Shown here in pieces: positions 1 through 6,145 of a DNA stretch of 38,768 bases. Source of the stretch: a virus. The stretch is from the IMG/VR virus record IMGVR_UViG_3300042924_002131, positions 1 through 38,768 of that record, one strand, 5' to 3'. The notes beneath the pieces were generated by a model, which saw only the letters and a list, made by a program, of their open reading frames with translations, was not told where the DNA came from and ran no database searches. Within the stretch, counting starts at the first letter, position 1, and the number at the start of each line of letters is the position of its first letter. A program made the position numbers and the translations under genes.

Positions 1-216
1 TAGTGGTGCCATAACCTCTGAAAGGTCACGTGCCACAACATCAATGAAGTTAGCAACTACGTTGGCATCTACGCCATCTGGAAAGAAGTCAGGGTAAACT
101 TGTGAGATTTGACCCTTACGGACAGCAAGGACGTCAAGGTTGCGAGCATCTCTCTCGCTATTACGGTAGCGCAAAGATTCTACACGCGCTGCTACCTGTT
201 CCATTGATAATGCCAT
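1..216 (-). CDS. Portal protein, N-terminal part (gene cut by window edge)
   Basis: Portal proteins form the dodecameric ring at the capsid vertex through which DNA is packaged and ejected. The ATG at 216 opens a frame that runs off the left edge. It encodes 72 residues with a charged start (MALSMEQVAARVESLRYRNS), then a segment with VRKGQISQVYPDFFPDG and VVANFIDVVARDLSEVMAPL. From memory this matches the N-terminus of portal proteins of actinobacterial phages. The matching C-terminal part is at the other end of the window (37830-38768, same strand), so the sequence probably closes into a circle with the middle of the gene missing here. The gene follows two small basic genes downstream of the terminase, a normal place for a portal. 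Confidence 0.75.
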   Translation of the reverse strand, partial: MALSMEQVAARVESLRYRNSERDARNLDVLAVRKGQISQVYPDFFPDGVDANVVANFIDVVARDLSEVMAPL

Positions 217-240
217 TGTTGTCCTAACGTAGATTAAAAA

Positions 241-612
241 TTATTTGTTGTACTGGTTTGTTGCGCCGCCGCTACCCATTGGACGATATAGGCTACCTAC
301 CATAGTTCCACCTTTTCCTGTAATTCCAGGATTGGTGCGAATCTTTACTGTTGGACCTTTGGGTTGATTCTCTGAACGCTTTGTAACAGCACCAGAAGAA
401 ATACTTTGCACTCTTGAAGACTCTGAAGCATTTCTTTGAGCACGTTCAGCACCTGACATCGGTAAAACCGCTTTAACGTTTGAGTTAGGGCTTGTTGGTT
501 TTGCCGCTGCCTTGTTGGCTGCTTTTGCATCTGCTTTGGCTTGAGCAGCCTTTGCTTTTGCTTTTTCTTTTGCCTTAAACTGTGCTAGTGCTTCGTCTGC
601 TGACTTTGCCAT
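241..612 (-). CDS. Small basic Ala/Lys-rich protein between terminase and portal
   Basis: I do not recognise a family. The 123-residue product starts MAKSADEALAQFKAKEKAKA. Residues 1-40 are an Ala/Lys-rich, probably helical, strongly basic segment; the remainder is Ser/Thr/Gly-rich and low in hydrophobic residues. It sits 25 bases before the portal start and just after another Ala/Lys-rich gene (643-984), and the two share an AKSADxA motif. Size, charge and position suggest a small DNA-binding or minor virion protein co-expressed with packaging genes. That is inference; a small terminase subunit is an alternative. Confidence 0.6.
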   Translation of the reverse strand: MAKSADEALAQFKAKEKAKAKAAQAKADAKAANKAAAKPTSPNSNVKAVLPMSGAERAQRNASESSRVQSISSGAVTKRSENQPKGPTVKIRTNPGITGKGGTMVGSLYRPMGSGGATNQYNK

Positions 613-642
613 TTTGCGTTCCTATCGTAGAATTAAAAGTTA

Positions 643-984
643 TTACTTAATCTTCTTTGCGAGTGCAGCCTTCTTTGCTGCTGCAGCCTTATTTGCTGCT
701 ACAAACTCACTGGTAATCTTTCCTGCTAGTGCTGCTGCGCCAGACTTACCCAACTCTGGGTAGTCCTGTGCAATAACTCGCGCAAAACCAGACATTCTTT
801 TTGGTAATTCTCCCATTGGTCGCTTGGGTGTTGTCTTCTTTGCCATTGCTCCTGCGCGTGCAGCATCTGCTGATTTGGCTACTACTGCTTGCTTCATTGG
901 TTGATTTCTTGTATTTCCACCAGTTGACTTAGCAGTTCCTGTAATCTTTACTTGTGCTCTTCCGACTTTACGTTCCATTGCCAT
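643..984 (-). CDS. Small basic protein downstream of terminase
   Basis: This 113-residue protein is rich in Ala and Lys (ending AAAAKKAALAKKIK) with a pI clearly above 9 by inspection. The ATG at 984 is chosen over the longer frame start at 1035 because it has a purine-rich AAGGAAA site upstream and lies 11 bases after the terminase stop-codon side. A segment PKRMSGFARVIAQDYPELGKSGAAALAGKITSEF may form a short helical domain. No enzymatic motif is visible. It precedes 241-612, which has similar composition, so the two may be diverged copies. Role unknown; a nucleic-acid-binding virion or packaging accessory protein is a guess. Confidence 0.6.
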   Translation of the reverse strand: MAMERKVGRAQVKITGTAKSTGGNTRNQPMKQAVVAKSADAARAGAMAKKTTPKRPMGELPKRMSGFARVIAQDYPELGKSGAAALAGKITSEFVAANKAAAAKKAALAKKIK

Positions 985-994
985 TTTGATTTCC

Positions 995-2860
995 TTATCC
1001 GTATTGTTGTGACCATTGGTCTGCAAATGCGTCATCTAGGTTGATAGCGAATCTGCGTTCCGTCTGAGCGCGAGTCGCCCAACGGTTGCTTTGATATTGC
1101 GATGCTTGACTTGACCTCTGCATTAACTCTCTAATACGGATGACCGCAAACCATAGAGCCATTACAACGTCAGTGGGGTTTCTAGTATCTGGCTTCCAAG
1201 TAATGAGTTCCTGTACAAGGGTCTTTAAACCCTCAGAGCCTTCATTGCTTGGTAGTTCGATGATGTTGTTATCTTGGAATCTGCCATCTCGTGTGTTACC
1301 AAATAAGGTAGCCATAGATGCCACACCAAAAGAAGTGTCCCACTTATTCTTGCCAGTAAAATGTGAATTCAGTTGCGTACCGTAACCTGCCAAGAAGTTT
1401 CGTAAATTGTCGTCCAGCGCATACGCTTTCTGATGAGCATTGATTTCGATACGCAATTCCTGAGGGCGGTATTTCTCCACCCAATCTTCGATTAAATTTT
1501 GAATCTTCTGTGGATTAGGGTCTGTCATATTGACAGCATCTAGCACATAGATTTTTCCGTCAGCCTTGTTGTAGGTACAGACCACCGCTCCTGTTGCACC
1601 TGCCATAGCAGGGTCAAGACCAATGATAGTGTAGCCCTCAACGTGACGAGGATGACCTGGGTTACCCGCCTTTAGCGGTCCTCTTTTTCGCATTCCGTTG
1701 ACTGAGCCAGCCACACAGGTTGGAGAGAATATTGAGTCTTCCTGGACGTCTTCTTGCTGGTAGACCATAGCCCAGACAGAAGGCGCCACCTCAGAGCGGC
1801 GCGTAAAGAGAGCGGGTCCATCCCATTTCGGATAAAGTCCGTCGGCATCAGGTTCGTCCACATCTCCTTCGGGTCTATCAGTTTTAGCCCAAAGGGTTTT
1901 CCAATTTGCAGGTTTCTCGTCAAATTCTAAAACGGCTGGCATAGCCATATAGGTGAAGGGTGATTTGCCACCAGTCCACTGTGAGCCATCCCGTAGCATC
2001 TTGTAGAGGTCAATCGGTGAGACTCTGGTACCTACGATGATAAGTTTACCGTAGCGTCCAAGACGGGTGATAACTTCCTTCTGAAGCCATTCCATCTGCT
2101 TTTCCCACTCGTGGGCATTAGAACCCATCACAGCGTCATCGACAATAATCAGGTCGGCACGAGCACCGTAAATCTGGGAACCAAGTCCTAGTGCTTGAAC
2201 AGTTGGGTCTTTTTCGCCACTATCGCGTCCTGTACCCAAATAAATCATATCTGCAGACCACGTAGTGGCGTCTGCCTTATATCCGCCATTTGGACCAAAA
2301 GCGGTCTGCAGTTTGATATAGGCGGGGTGGTTAAGTCTTGTCTTAATCGCACCAAGGAACTTGCGTGCCATACCCTGAGTCTTTGAAACAATGATGACTC
2401 GTGAGTTGGGGTTGGTCACAATCTTGTAGACCACGTAGTTGGTCGTGATGACCGTAGACTTTGCGTGCTCAGGTGGCACGTTTACGAGCACTCTGTTGGT
2501 AGCCCCTGGCTCGTAGGTCATAGCAGGGTGTATCCAGCGCGGCTCGCGCCCCTCGATTAGGTCAATCCAGTTGAGGTGGTGAGGGAACATCTTAGTATCT
2601 AAGAACTGCTCACAAAAGTCTGGGAAGGAGATTTCCTTCAGGTCGCCTAGGTCTGCGATTACCCCTTTACCGACCAGTCGGGCTTTGTCGGCTCGTTCCT
2701 TGAACTCAGGTTCGTTCATTGTCCACTGGCGGAAGGTGACGTCGTTGCGTCCCACAGATGCCATAGCGGCGGTAATGGTCGAGCCTTGCTCTAGTTGGAG
2801 TAGAACTTTCTCCTGCGCCTCGCGCTTGGGGATGTTCTGAATTCCTGGCTTGCGTCCCAT
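995..2860 (-). CDS. Terminase large subunit (DNA-packaging ATPase/nuclease)
   Basis: The terminase motor pumps phage DNA into the prohead and cuts it. The 621-residue protein has a Walker A-like loop VNVPPEHAKST at about residues 126-136, Walker B LIIVDD at 237-242, a coupling-motif region LIIVGTR near 273-279, and an RNase H-fold nuclease domain with acidic residues in IIGLDPA (D416), LRIEIN (E472) and NPTDVVMAL (D564). The N-terminal 60 residues resemble a helix-turn-helix (EAQEKVLLQLEQGSTITAAM then VTFRQWTMNEPEF), as in small terminase subunits; no separate small subunit gene was identified. It is the first gene leftward from the divergent region, so it probably opens the late transcript that continues into the portal. 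Confidence 0.93.
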   Translation of the reverse strand: MGRKPGIQNIPKREAQEKVLLQLEQGSTITAAMASVGRNDVTFRQWTMNEPEFKERADKARLVGKGVIADLGDLKEISFPDFCEQFLDTKMFPHHLNWIDLIEGREPRWIHPAMTYEPGATNRVLVNVPPEHAKSTVITTNYVVYKIVTNPNSRVIIVSKTQGMARKFLGAIKTRLNHPAYIKLQTAFGPNGGYKADATTWSADMIYLGTGRDSGEKDPTVQALGLGSQIYGARADLIIVDDAVMGSNAHEWEKQMEWLQKEVITRLGRYGKLIIVGTRVSPIDLYKMLRDGSQWTGGKSPFTYMAMPAVLEFDEKPANWKTLWAKTDRPEGDVDEPDADGLYPKWDGPALFTRRSEVAPSVWAMVYQQEDVQEDSIFSPTCVAGSVNGMRKRGPLKAGNPGHPRHVEGYTIIGLDPAMAGATGAVVCTYNKADGKIYVLDAVNMTDPNPQKIQNLIEDWVEKYRPQELRIEINAHQKAYALDDNLRNFLAGYGTQLNSHFTGKNKWDTSFGVASMATLFGNTRDGRFQDNNIIELPSNEGSEGLKTLVQELITWKPDTRNPTDVVMALWFAVIRIRELMQRSSQASQYQSNRWATRAQTERRFAINLDDAFADQWSQQYG

Positions 2861-3343
2861 AGGTGCCCCCTAAAGTTGCCCTCTGTAGAGGTTATAAAAC
2901 GATGTATAAACGGTACCCGTTAGACGGCATAACTGTGGTAACTGTTAATTAATTATTATATATATTAAGGATTAACCGTAGAGCAAACGGAGGTTAATCC
3001 GTTAAAGATTATTATTAATCTTTACATATAAGATAACCCGTTCAAAGTACCAAAACCGAACACTTAATATCAATATATTTTTAAATATCTTTATAAGGGG
3101 GGCTAATATATATAAAAGCCCTGGTCAGGGCGCATTTAGCGAATATAACAGAAAATTAGAATGGGAGTATATATACAAGTAAGTAAGCCAGTTAAACAAC
3201 CCTAGGGTCAAAAGGTAGCAATAGAGTTAGGTTAGGCGAACCCTAACCCTTAACGGAAGGGTGAGTGTCTTGTTCTTATATATAATCCCGCAGAGTTGCG
3301 GGTTTAAATGCCAGAGTTTGGCAAAGAACTAAGGTTGTGAATT

Positions 3344-3403
3344 GAATTCTTAATAGGCGACTATCCCCCGTCCATATCCGCGGGGTCTAGTCTTTAAGAA
3401 TTC
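3344..3403. repeat. Compound inverted repeat
   Basis: The outer arms GAATTCTTAA (3344-3353) and TTAAGAATTC (3394-3403) are perfect 10-base complements. Inside lie GACTA/TAGTC and CCCCG/CGGGG arms closing on a short loop near 3373. The result is a long stem with internal bulges, able to form on either strand. There is no U-run after it in either direction, so it is not a simple terminator. Possible roles are an origin or cruciform, a protein-binding site, or one domain of a structured RNA. Confidence 0.6.
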
Positions 3404-3588
3404 GGGCTATGAATTAGGGGAAGTGGTTTAACTTTCAACTACTTACACCCTCTTGAATTGTCGACAAATCGACAGAGACAACAGGGGAACAGGTTCCGCG
3501 GGTGTGATGTAACTCACAGGACATTGACCACTAATGACCAGATTTGGGGTTGACTTACGCTCAAAAGTCTGGGAGATTTAAGTCATAA

Positions 3589-3602
3589 GGGGAACACGCC
3601 CC
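3589..3602 (+). promoter_or_regulatory. Leader hairpin just upstream of the first early gene
   Basis: GGGG-AACACG-CCCC forms a 4-bp GC stem, followed at once by GAAGACAGGAGA, the ribosome-binding site of the gene at 3621. The same hairpin type recurs at 3838-3851 (GGGC-AACACC-GCCC) and 4597-4608 (GGG-AACAAT-CCC), each a few bases before the same extended Shine-Dalgarno sequence. The shared loop AACA suggests a conserved leader element rather than chance. Confidence 0.5.
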
Positions 3603-3620
3603 GAAGACAGGAGAAACAAG

Positions 3621-3779
3621 ATGAAGAAGTTCACAGTATCGTTTAAGGTAGAAGTACAAGAGGGCGAAACAGTAAATTTTGAGTACTTCCTAAAAGACCT
3701 CTTGGAGACCTCAACTCTCCCCGCCTTATCGGCTAACCTCGTGCCTCTTAGTATGCAGGTGAAGAACTCTAGGAACTAA
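3621..3779 (+). CDS. Hypothetical 52-residue protein, first early gene
   Basis: The short ORF MKKFTVSFKVEVQEGETVNF... ends in SMQVKNSRN. A strong ribosome-binding site (GACAGGAGA) lies 7-8 bases before the ATG. The alternating hydrophobic/polar start suggests beta-strands; no known family is recognised. It is the first gene rightward from the structured divergent region and is followed directly by a tRNA-like minihelix (3788-3833), so it may be expressed separately from the genes after it. Function unknown. Confidence 0.65.
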   Translation: MKKFTVSFKVEVQEGETVNFEYFLKDLLETSTLPALSANLVPLSMQVKNSRN

Positions 3780-3787
3780 GCAAGGCA

Positions 3788-3833
3788 GCCCCCCGCCCGT
3801 ATCGACGGCGTAGGTTCACGACCTACGGGGGGC
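3788..3833 (+). ncRNA. tRNA-like minihelix element 1 (acceptor stem plus T-arm)
   Basis: A 7-bp perfect stem GCCCCCC (3788-3794) / GGGGGGC (3827-3833) is entered directly by a T-arm-like hairpin: GTAGG (3810-3814), loop TTCACGA, CCTAC (3822-3826), with no bases between T-arm and acceptor strand, exactly as in tRNA. The remaining 15 bases contain a small CCGT-ATCG-ACGG hairpin in place of the D and anticodon arms. AC follows the stem. An alternative CGCC/GGCG pairing (3794-3797 with 3807-3810) would disrupt the acceptor. At 46 nt it is not a functional tRNA. It lies in the leader of the gene at 3875. Confidence 0.55.
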
Positions 3834-3874
3834 ACAAGGGCAACACCGCCCGATTAAGACAGGAGACGCAACTA

Positions 3875-4042
3875 ATGACACCAACAGGACTAGCACTAAA
3901 GGTCACCAACAAGGACGGGCGCGAATCTTTCCCGTGTTACGAGGCTTTTGGGTGGGACAAGGTGAACCAGATAATCGCCAACACCCTAGAAATTGAGCAC
4001 GTTCTAAAGGTTGAAATCGTAGACATTAACGTCCTACGATAG
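3875..4042 (+). CDS. Hypothetical 55-residue protein
   Basis: The ORF starts MTPTGLALKVTNKDGRESFP and ends in EHVLKVEIVDINVLR. It has a clear GACAGGAGA site 8 bases before the ATG and a tRNA-like element plus a GC hairpin in its leader. The predicted strand-helix-strand pattern (LKVTNKDG, WDKVNQIIANTLEI, VLKVEIVDI) looks like a small compact fold. No family recognised. It is bounded on both sides by tRNA-like elements, so its mRNA could be a separate processed unit. Confidence 0.65.
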   Translation: MTPTGLALKVTNKDGRESFPCYEAFGWDKVNQIIANTLEIEHVLKVEIVDINVLR

Positions 4043-4049
4043 GACAACA

Positions 4050-4090
4050 GCCCCCGCCTAGCGGGTACGGGTTCACAATCCGACGGGGGC
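4050..4090 (+). ncRNA. tRNA-like minihelix element 2 (acceptor stem plus T-arm)
   Basis: A 7-bp perfect stem GCCCCCG (4050-4056) / CGGGGGC (4084-4090) directly abuts a 17-nt T-arm-like hairpin (4067-4083) with four pairs (C-G, G-C, G-C, G-U), one A-A mismatch at the base and the 7-nt loop TTCACAA. Only about 10 bases replace the D/anticodon arms. An alternative perfect CCCGC/GCGGG hairpin (4053-4057 with 4061-4065) competes with the acceptor stem. AC follows the stem, as in elements 1 and 3. A 7-bp hairpin (4095-4101/4106-4112) then precedes the ribosome-binding site of 4143. Confidence 0.55.
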
Positions 4091-4142
4091 ACTAGGTAGG
4101 CGAATGCTTACCTTGCAAGACCCAAGACAGGAGAATAAAAGA

Positions 4143-4310
4143 ATGGCGAAATATTTCGAAATCGGTTTGGATAAGTTCGGGTTTTACATTGAGACCCGCT
4201 TAGTAGACCTATACATAGACAATAGAGGGCTAGCCCTAGGCGTCGCCGTAATCGTAGCCCTACGAGTTCGTAAGGTTCTAAAGACTCGCAAGGGGGCTAA
4301 GAATGCTTAA
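4143..4310 (+). CDS. Small single-span membrane protein
   Basis: The 55-residue protein starts MAKYFEIGLDKFGFYIETRL, followed by a hydrophobic span LALGVAVIVAL at about residues 30-40 and a strongly basic tail (RVRKVLKTRKGAKNA). The layout predicts one membrane helix with a cytoplasmic basic C-terminus. The start at 4143 is chosen because GACAGGAGA lies 8 bases upstream; a longer frame from 4104 would run through the leader hairpin and is rejected. It overlaps the next gene by 8 bases. Role unknown; early phage membrane peptides often act on the host envelope or in exclusion (inference). Confidence 0.65.
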   Translation: MAKYFEIGLDKFGFYIETRLVDLYIDNRGLALGVAVIVALRVRKVLKTRKGAKNA

Positions 4311-4527
4311 GTTCTACATTCTAAAGCGCGACGAGTGGGAAGACAAAGACTCCCACGCTATCGTTCAATTCGAGACAGTTGCAGACCTTGAGGCTTATCT
4401 CTCTTATAATCGCGCTTATATTAAGGAGATGAAGACACTCGACGAGGACACGACTTACTCATTCGGGCATTCAACTCTTGAGACAGTAGCCGACGACGTA
4501 CCGAACAGATTCGCTAACATAGTTTAA
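4303..4527 (+). CDS. Hypothetical acidic 74-residue protein
   Basis: The ORF starts MLKFYILKRDEWEDKDSHAI and is rich in Asp and Glu. Its ATG overlaps the end of the preceding gene, with AGGGGG upstream serving as ribosome-binding site, so translation is probably coupled. The pattern strand, helix (VADLEAYLSYNRAYIKEMKTL), then a flexible end suggests a small globular protein. No family recognised. It is followed by the third tRNA-like element. Confidence 0.65.
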   Translation: MLKFYILKRDEWEDKDSHAIVQFETVADLEAYLSYNRAYIKEMKTLDEDTTYSFGHSTLETVADDVPNRFANIV

Positions 4528-4546
4528 AAATGTGAGGCAACTCACC

Positions 4547-4594
4547 GCCCCGCACACTTTACAGAGTGCGAATAGTTCGAGACTATAGCGGGGC
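4547..4594 (+). ncRNA. tRNA-like minihelix element 3 (acceptor stem plus T-arm)
   Basis: A 7-bp perfect stem GCCCCGC (4547-4553) / GCGGGGC (4588-4594) abuts a T-arm-like hairpin (4571-4587) with four A-U/G-C pairs, one A-A mismatch and the loop TTCGAGA, close to the tRNA T-loop consensus. In between, CACT/AGTG (4555-4558/4565-4568) forms a small hairpin. An alternative perfect CGCAC/GTGCG pairing (4551-4555 with 4666-type arm at 4566-4570) would break the acceptor stem. AC follows the stem. It precedes a GGG-AACAAT-CCC hairpin and the GACAGGAGA site of the gene at 4632. Confidence 0.6.
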
Positions 4595-4631
4595 ACGGGA
4601 ACAATCCCACAAACGACAGGAGAACACAGAA

Positions 4632-4955
4632 ATGCCAGCACTAAACCAGAAAGACGCGGAGCACTACATAGCAAAACGCAGACAATTCACAGCATCAGCT
4701 TTGCGCGGTGATTACTGTAAAGGGTGGGTACCTGATGCGGGACGTCTAAACGCTGAAGAGTACGCAAAACTAGACCAAGCAGCCCGTTACGATTCAGAGT
4801 GGGTCTATGTAGTTTGGTCATATGACACCCCAATCGCTTGGCACGACTCAGAGGGCTGGTATGTAGTCGCGCAGAAGTTCAGCCAGACAACAAGCAAGCA
4901 CCAAAACCTAACCCGCCGCGCTATTGCCGAGAGTTTAGAGGGGGCGACAGTATGA
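4632..4955 (+). CDS. Hypothetical 107-residue protein
   Basis: The start at 4632 (MPALNQKDAEHYIAKRRQFT) has GACAGGAGA 8-9 bases upstream, so the longer open frame reaching into the tRNA-like element is rejected. The protein is rich in Trp and Tyr (YDSEWVYVVWSYDTPIAWHDSEGWYVV), with two beta-strand-like repeats of a W-Y-V-V pattern, then a polar helical end. From memory it resembles small phage proteins of unknown function from actinobacterial phages, but I cannot name a family. Its stop overlaps the next start (ATGA). Confidence 0.7.
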   Translation: MPALNQKDAEHYIAKRRQFTASALRGDYCKGWVPDAGRLNAEEYAKLDQAARYDSEWVYVVWSYDTPIAWHDSEGWYVVAQKFSQTTSKHQNLTRRAIAESLEGATV

Positions 4956-5080
4956 ATAAAGTTTTAGAGAATGGGCAAAATGTTTGCTTAGAATGTGGCG
5001 ATGGGCTAGATGGTGCGCTCATTGATTATGAAGCAGAGAGGGGCGAGGGTGCTCCCGATTGTGACTGGTGCGGGGAATGA
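4952..5080 (+). CDS. Small zinc-ribbon-like protein (42 residues)
   Basis: The 42-residue ORF starts MNKVLENGQN and contains two CxxC pairs: CLEC near residues 12-15 and CDWC near 37-40, spaced as in a minimal zinc ribbon. The ATG overlaps the previous stop (ATGA), implying translational coupling. It is one of at least six tiny Cys-rich proteins in this operon. Likely a zinc-stabilised nucleic-acid or host-protein-binding factor (inference). Specific role unknown. Confidence 0.65.
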   Translation: MNKVLENGQNVCLECGDGLDGALIDYEAERGEGAPDCDWCGE

Positions 5081-5169
5081 CCGCCTTAATTTTAGCCCTT
5101 GCACCTCTTGCCTTGCTATGTATTGCGGGCATACTATTAGACAACGACCTAACGACAGGAGAATTCTAA
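5077..5169 (+). CDS. 30-residue membrane peptide
   Basis: The ATG at 5077 overlaps the preceding stop (ATGA) and opens a 30-residue peptide. A single hydrophobic span, LILALAPLALLCIAGILL, is followed by the acidic tail DNDLTTGEF. The frame ends just before the next gene, and its last codons contain that gene's ribosome-binding site. The coupled start and the membrane-helix composition argue that it is translated, although it is very short. Possible roles are envelope interaction or exclusion; unknown. Confidence 0.5.
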   Translation: MTALILALAPLALLCIAGILLDNDLTTGEF

Positions 5170-5170
5170 A

Positions 5171-5506
5171 ATGCAAACCAAAATGGAAGACCTTCACCGC
5201 CTTGTTGCGGTGCTTGAAGAATGCGTAAGACCTTTATTAGAGGGCGAAGAAATAGAGTCGCCTTATGAATCAATGAGACGCCCGCACCTAGTTTTACAAG
5301 AAGGAAGCAAAACCTACGGGCGAGCCTTTCGGGTTCACTTTACGGGCGGAAGTAAGTACGGCTCAGGACATTGGGAGCCTCGCGGGTTTAGTGATTACCT
5401 AGGCGGAACTAAGGCAGAAGCAGAGCGAACTCTGCGAAGTCTGATTGCTGGCATTCGTACAGGCTCAATGATTGCAGAGAAACTAGAAGAAGAGGGCAAC
5501 GAATGA
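5171..5506 (+). CDS. Hypothetical 111-residue protein
   Basis: It starts MQTKMEDLHRLVAVLEECVR with GACAGGAGA upstream. An N-terminal amphipathic helix is followed by a beta-rich segment (PHLVLQEGSKTYGRAFRVHFTGG) and a C-terminal helical part with KAEAERTLRSLIAGIRTGSMIAEKLEEE. No catalytic motif or named family is visible. It overlaps the next gene by 4 bases (ATGA), so it belongs to the same operon and is probably translated together with it. Confidence 0.7.
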   Translation: MQTKMEDLHRLVAVLEECVRPLLEGEEIESPYESMRRPHLVLQEGSKTYGRAFRVHFTGGSKYGSGHWEPRGFSDYLGGTKAEAERTLRSLIAGIRTGSMIAEKLEEEGNE

Positions 5507-5664
5507 ACCTTCAAGAGGTAGACACGATTCAAGACCTAAGAGAATGGGTCGAAGAGAATATGCCAGGGGCACGGCTCACGGTGGACAGTGCGGGAGACGT
5601 GGTTATCCACACAGGACTGCACTCTACTATGGGCGGATATTTACACGAAAGTGAGGCAGAGTGA
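5503..5664 (+). CDS. Hypothetical acidic 53-residue protein
   Basis: The short ORF starts MNLQEVDTIQDLREWVEENM and then reads LTVDSAGDVVIHTGL: a helix followed by a beta hairpin. It is acidic. Start overlaps the preceding stop (ATGA) and its own stop overlaps the next start (TGATG), typical of a coupled string of phage genes. Function unknown. Confidence 0.6.
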   Translation: MNLQEVDTIQDLREWVEENMPGARLTVDSAGDVVIHTGLHSTMGGYLHESEAE

Positions 5665-5738
5665 TGCCAATCTGCGGAGATTGCTTACGCCCTGTCAATG
5701 AGTGCCACCACGGGCAAGAGATAAGGCGGAAATGTTAG
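5664..5738 (+). CDS. 24-residue Cys/His peptide
   Basis: MPICGDCLRPVNECHHGQEI plus a short basic tail. It holds CxxC, then C-H-H, enough for one zinc site. It starts inside the previous stop and stops inside the next start (ATGTTAG), so both junctions show coupling. Very short, hence moderate confidence. From memory, similar CxxC...CxH peptides occur as small zinc fingers in actinobacterial phages. Confidence 0.45.
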   Translation: MPICGDCLRPVNECHHGQEIRRKC

Positions 5739-6145
5739 CCCTCGCGCTAGCCCTAACCCTTACTCTTCCCGTCGCGGTGGACGGCGACACGATACAAAGC
5801 GGTGAGTCTTTCGTCCGACTTGTACAAATTAATACACCAGAAAAGGGTGAGTGCTACTACAAAGAGGCGACGGAATACACGCACAATTTTCTAAAACTAA
5901 ATGGTAAATCGAAACTCATACCTGATGCGAGATTAGATAGTTTCGACGAGTACGGCAGGGCACTAGGTTACTTGACAAAGGGAAACCGAAACCTTAATCT
6001 TGAACTCGTAAAGTATGGATACGCAAAGCCTTATTTCTACAAGGGAATGAGGGGAAAGTATGCAAACTTAATTGAGAAATATGCTAGACAAGCAAAGGCA
6101 AATCGCCTAGGCTTATGGAAATGCAACGACAGGAGAATGAAATGA
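5732..6145 (+). CDS. Secreted thermonuclease-like protein (SNase family)
   Basis: Staphylococcal-nuclease-like enzymes hydrolyse DNA and RNA using calcium. From the ATG at 5732 the protein has 137 residues, beginning with a hydrophobic run (LALALALTLTLPVAV) that looks like a short signal peptide or membrane anchor. Family motifs: VDGDTI (16-21), RLVQINTPE (29-37) and DEYGRALGYL (72-81). These keep the catalytic residues R29, E37 and R76; the usual Ca-binding Asp before TPE is Asn34. The ending RLGLWKC also fits the family. The GTG upstream at 5702 would bury the signal peptide, so 5732 is preferred. Possible jobs: degrading competing DNA at the envelope or salvaging nucleotides (inference). 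Confidence 0.85.
   Translation: MLALALALTLTLPVAVDGDTIQSGESFVRLVQINTPEKGECYYKEATEYTHNFLKLNGKSKLIPDARLDSFDEYGRALGYLTKGNRNLNLELVKYGYAKPYFYKGMRGKYANLIEKYARQAKANRLGLWKCNDRRMK

Larger units (their letters stand above)
2870..3620. promoter_or_regulatory. Divergent non-coding region packed with inverted repeats
   Basis: No credible gene occupies these 750 bases between the divergent terminase and the plus-strand operon. Inverted repeats (arms): 2880-2891, 2909-2921, 2969-2977/2992-3000 (GGATTAACC, perfect), 3003-3011/3016-3024 (TAAAGATTA, perfect), 3118-3123/3126-3131 (GCCCTG), 3230-3236/3242-3248 (GGTTAGG), 3287-3292/3297-3302 (CCCGCA), 3309-3313/3319-3323 (TGCCA), 3344-3403 (compound), 3421-3428/3437-3444 (one G-U), 3459-3464/3469-3474 (TGTCGA), 3486-3490/3493-3497, 3503-3507/3514-3518, 3551-3557/3579-3585 and 3589-3592/3599-3602. 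The stretch 2940-3115 is very AT-rich. The region must hold the promoters for both directions and may hold an origin or a large structured RNA. I cannot place -35/-10 boxes with confidence. Confidence 0.6.

Noticed and set aside
2870-3620. CRISPR array
   Set aside because: The inverted repeats differ in sequence and spacing; there are no regular direct repeats.
4104-4142. Upstream start at 4104 for the membrane protein gene
   Set aside because: It lies in the leader hairpin; the ATG at 4143 has the strong GACAGGAGA site.
3788-4594. Complete tRNA genes
   Set aside because: Elements are only 41-48 nt with acceptor and T-arm; no anticodon arm and no CCA end.
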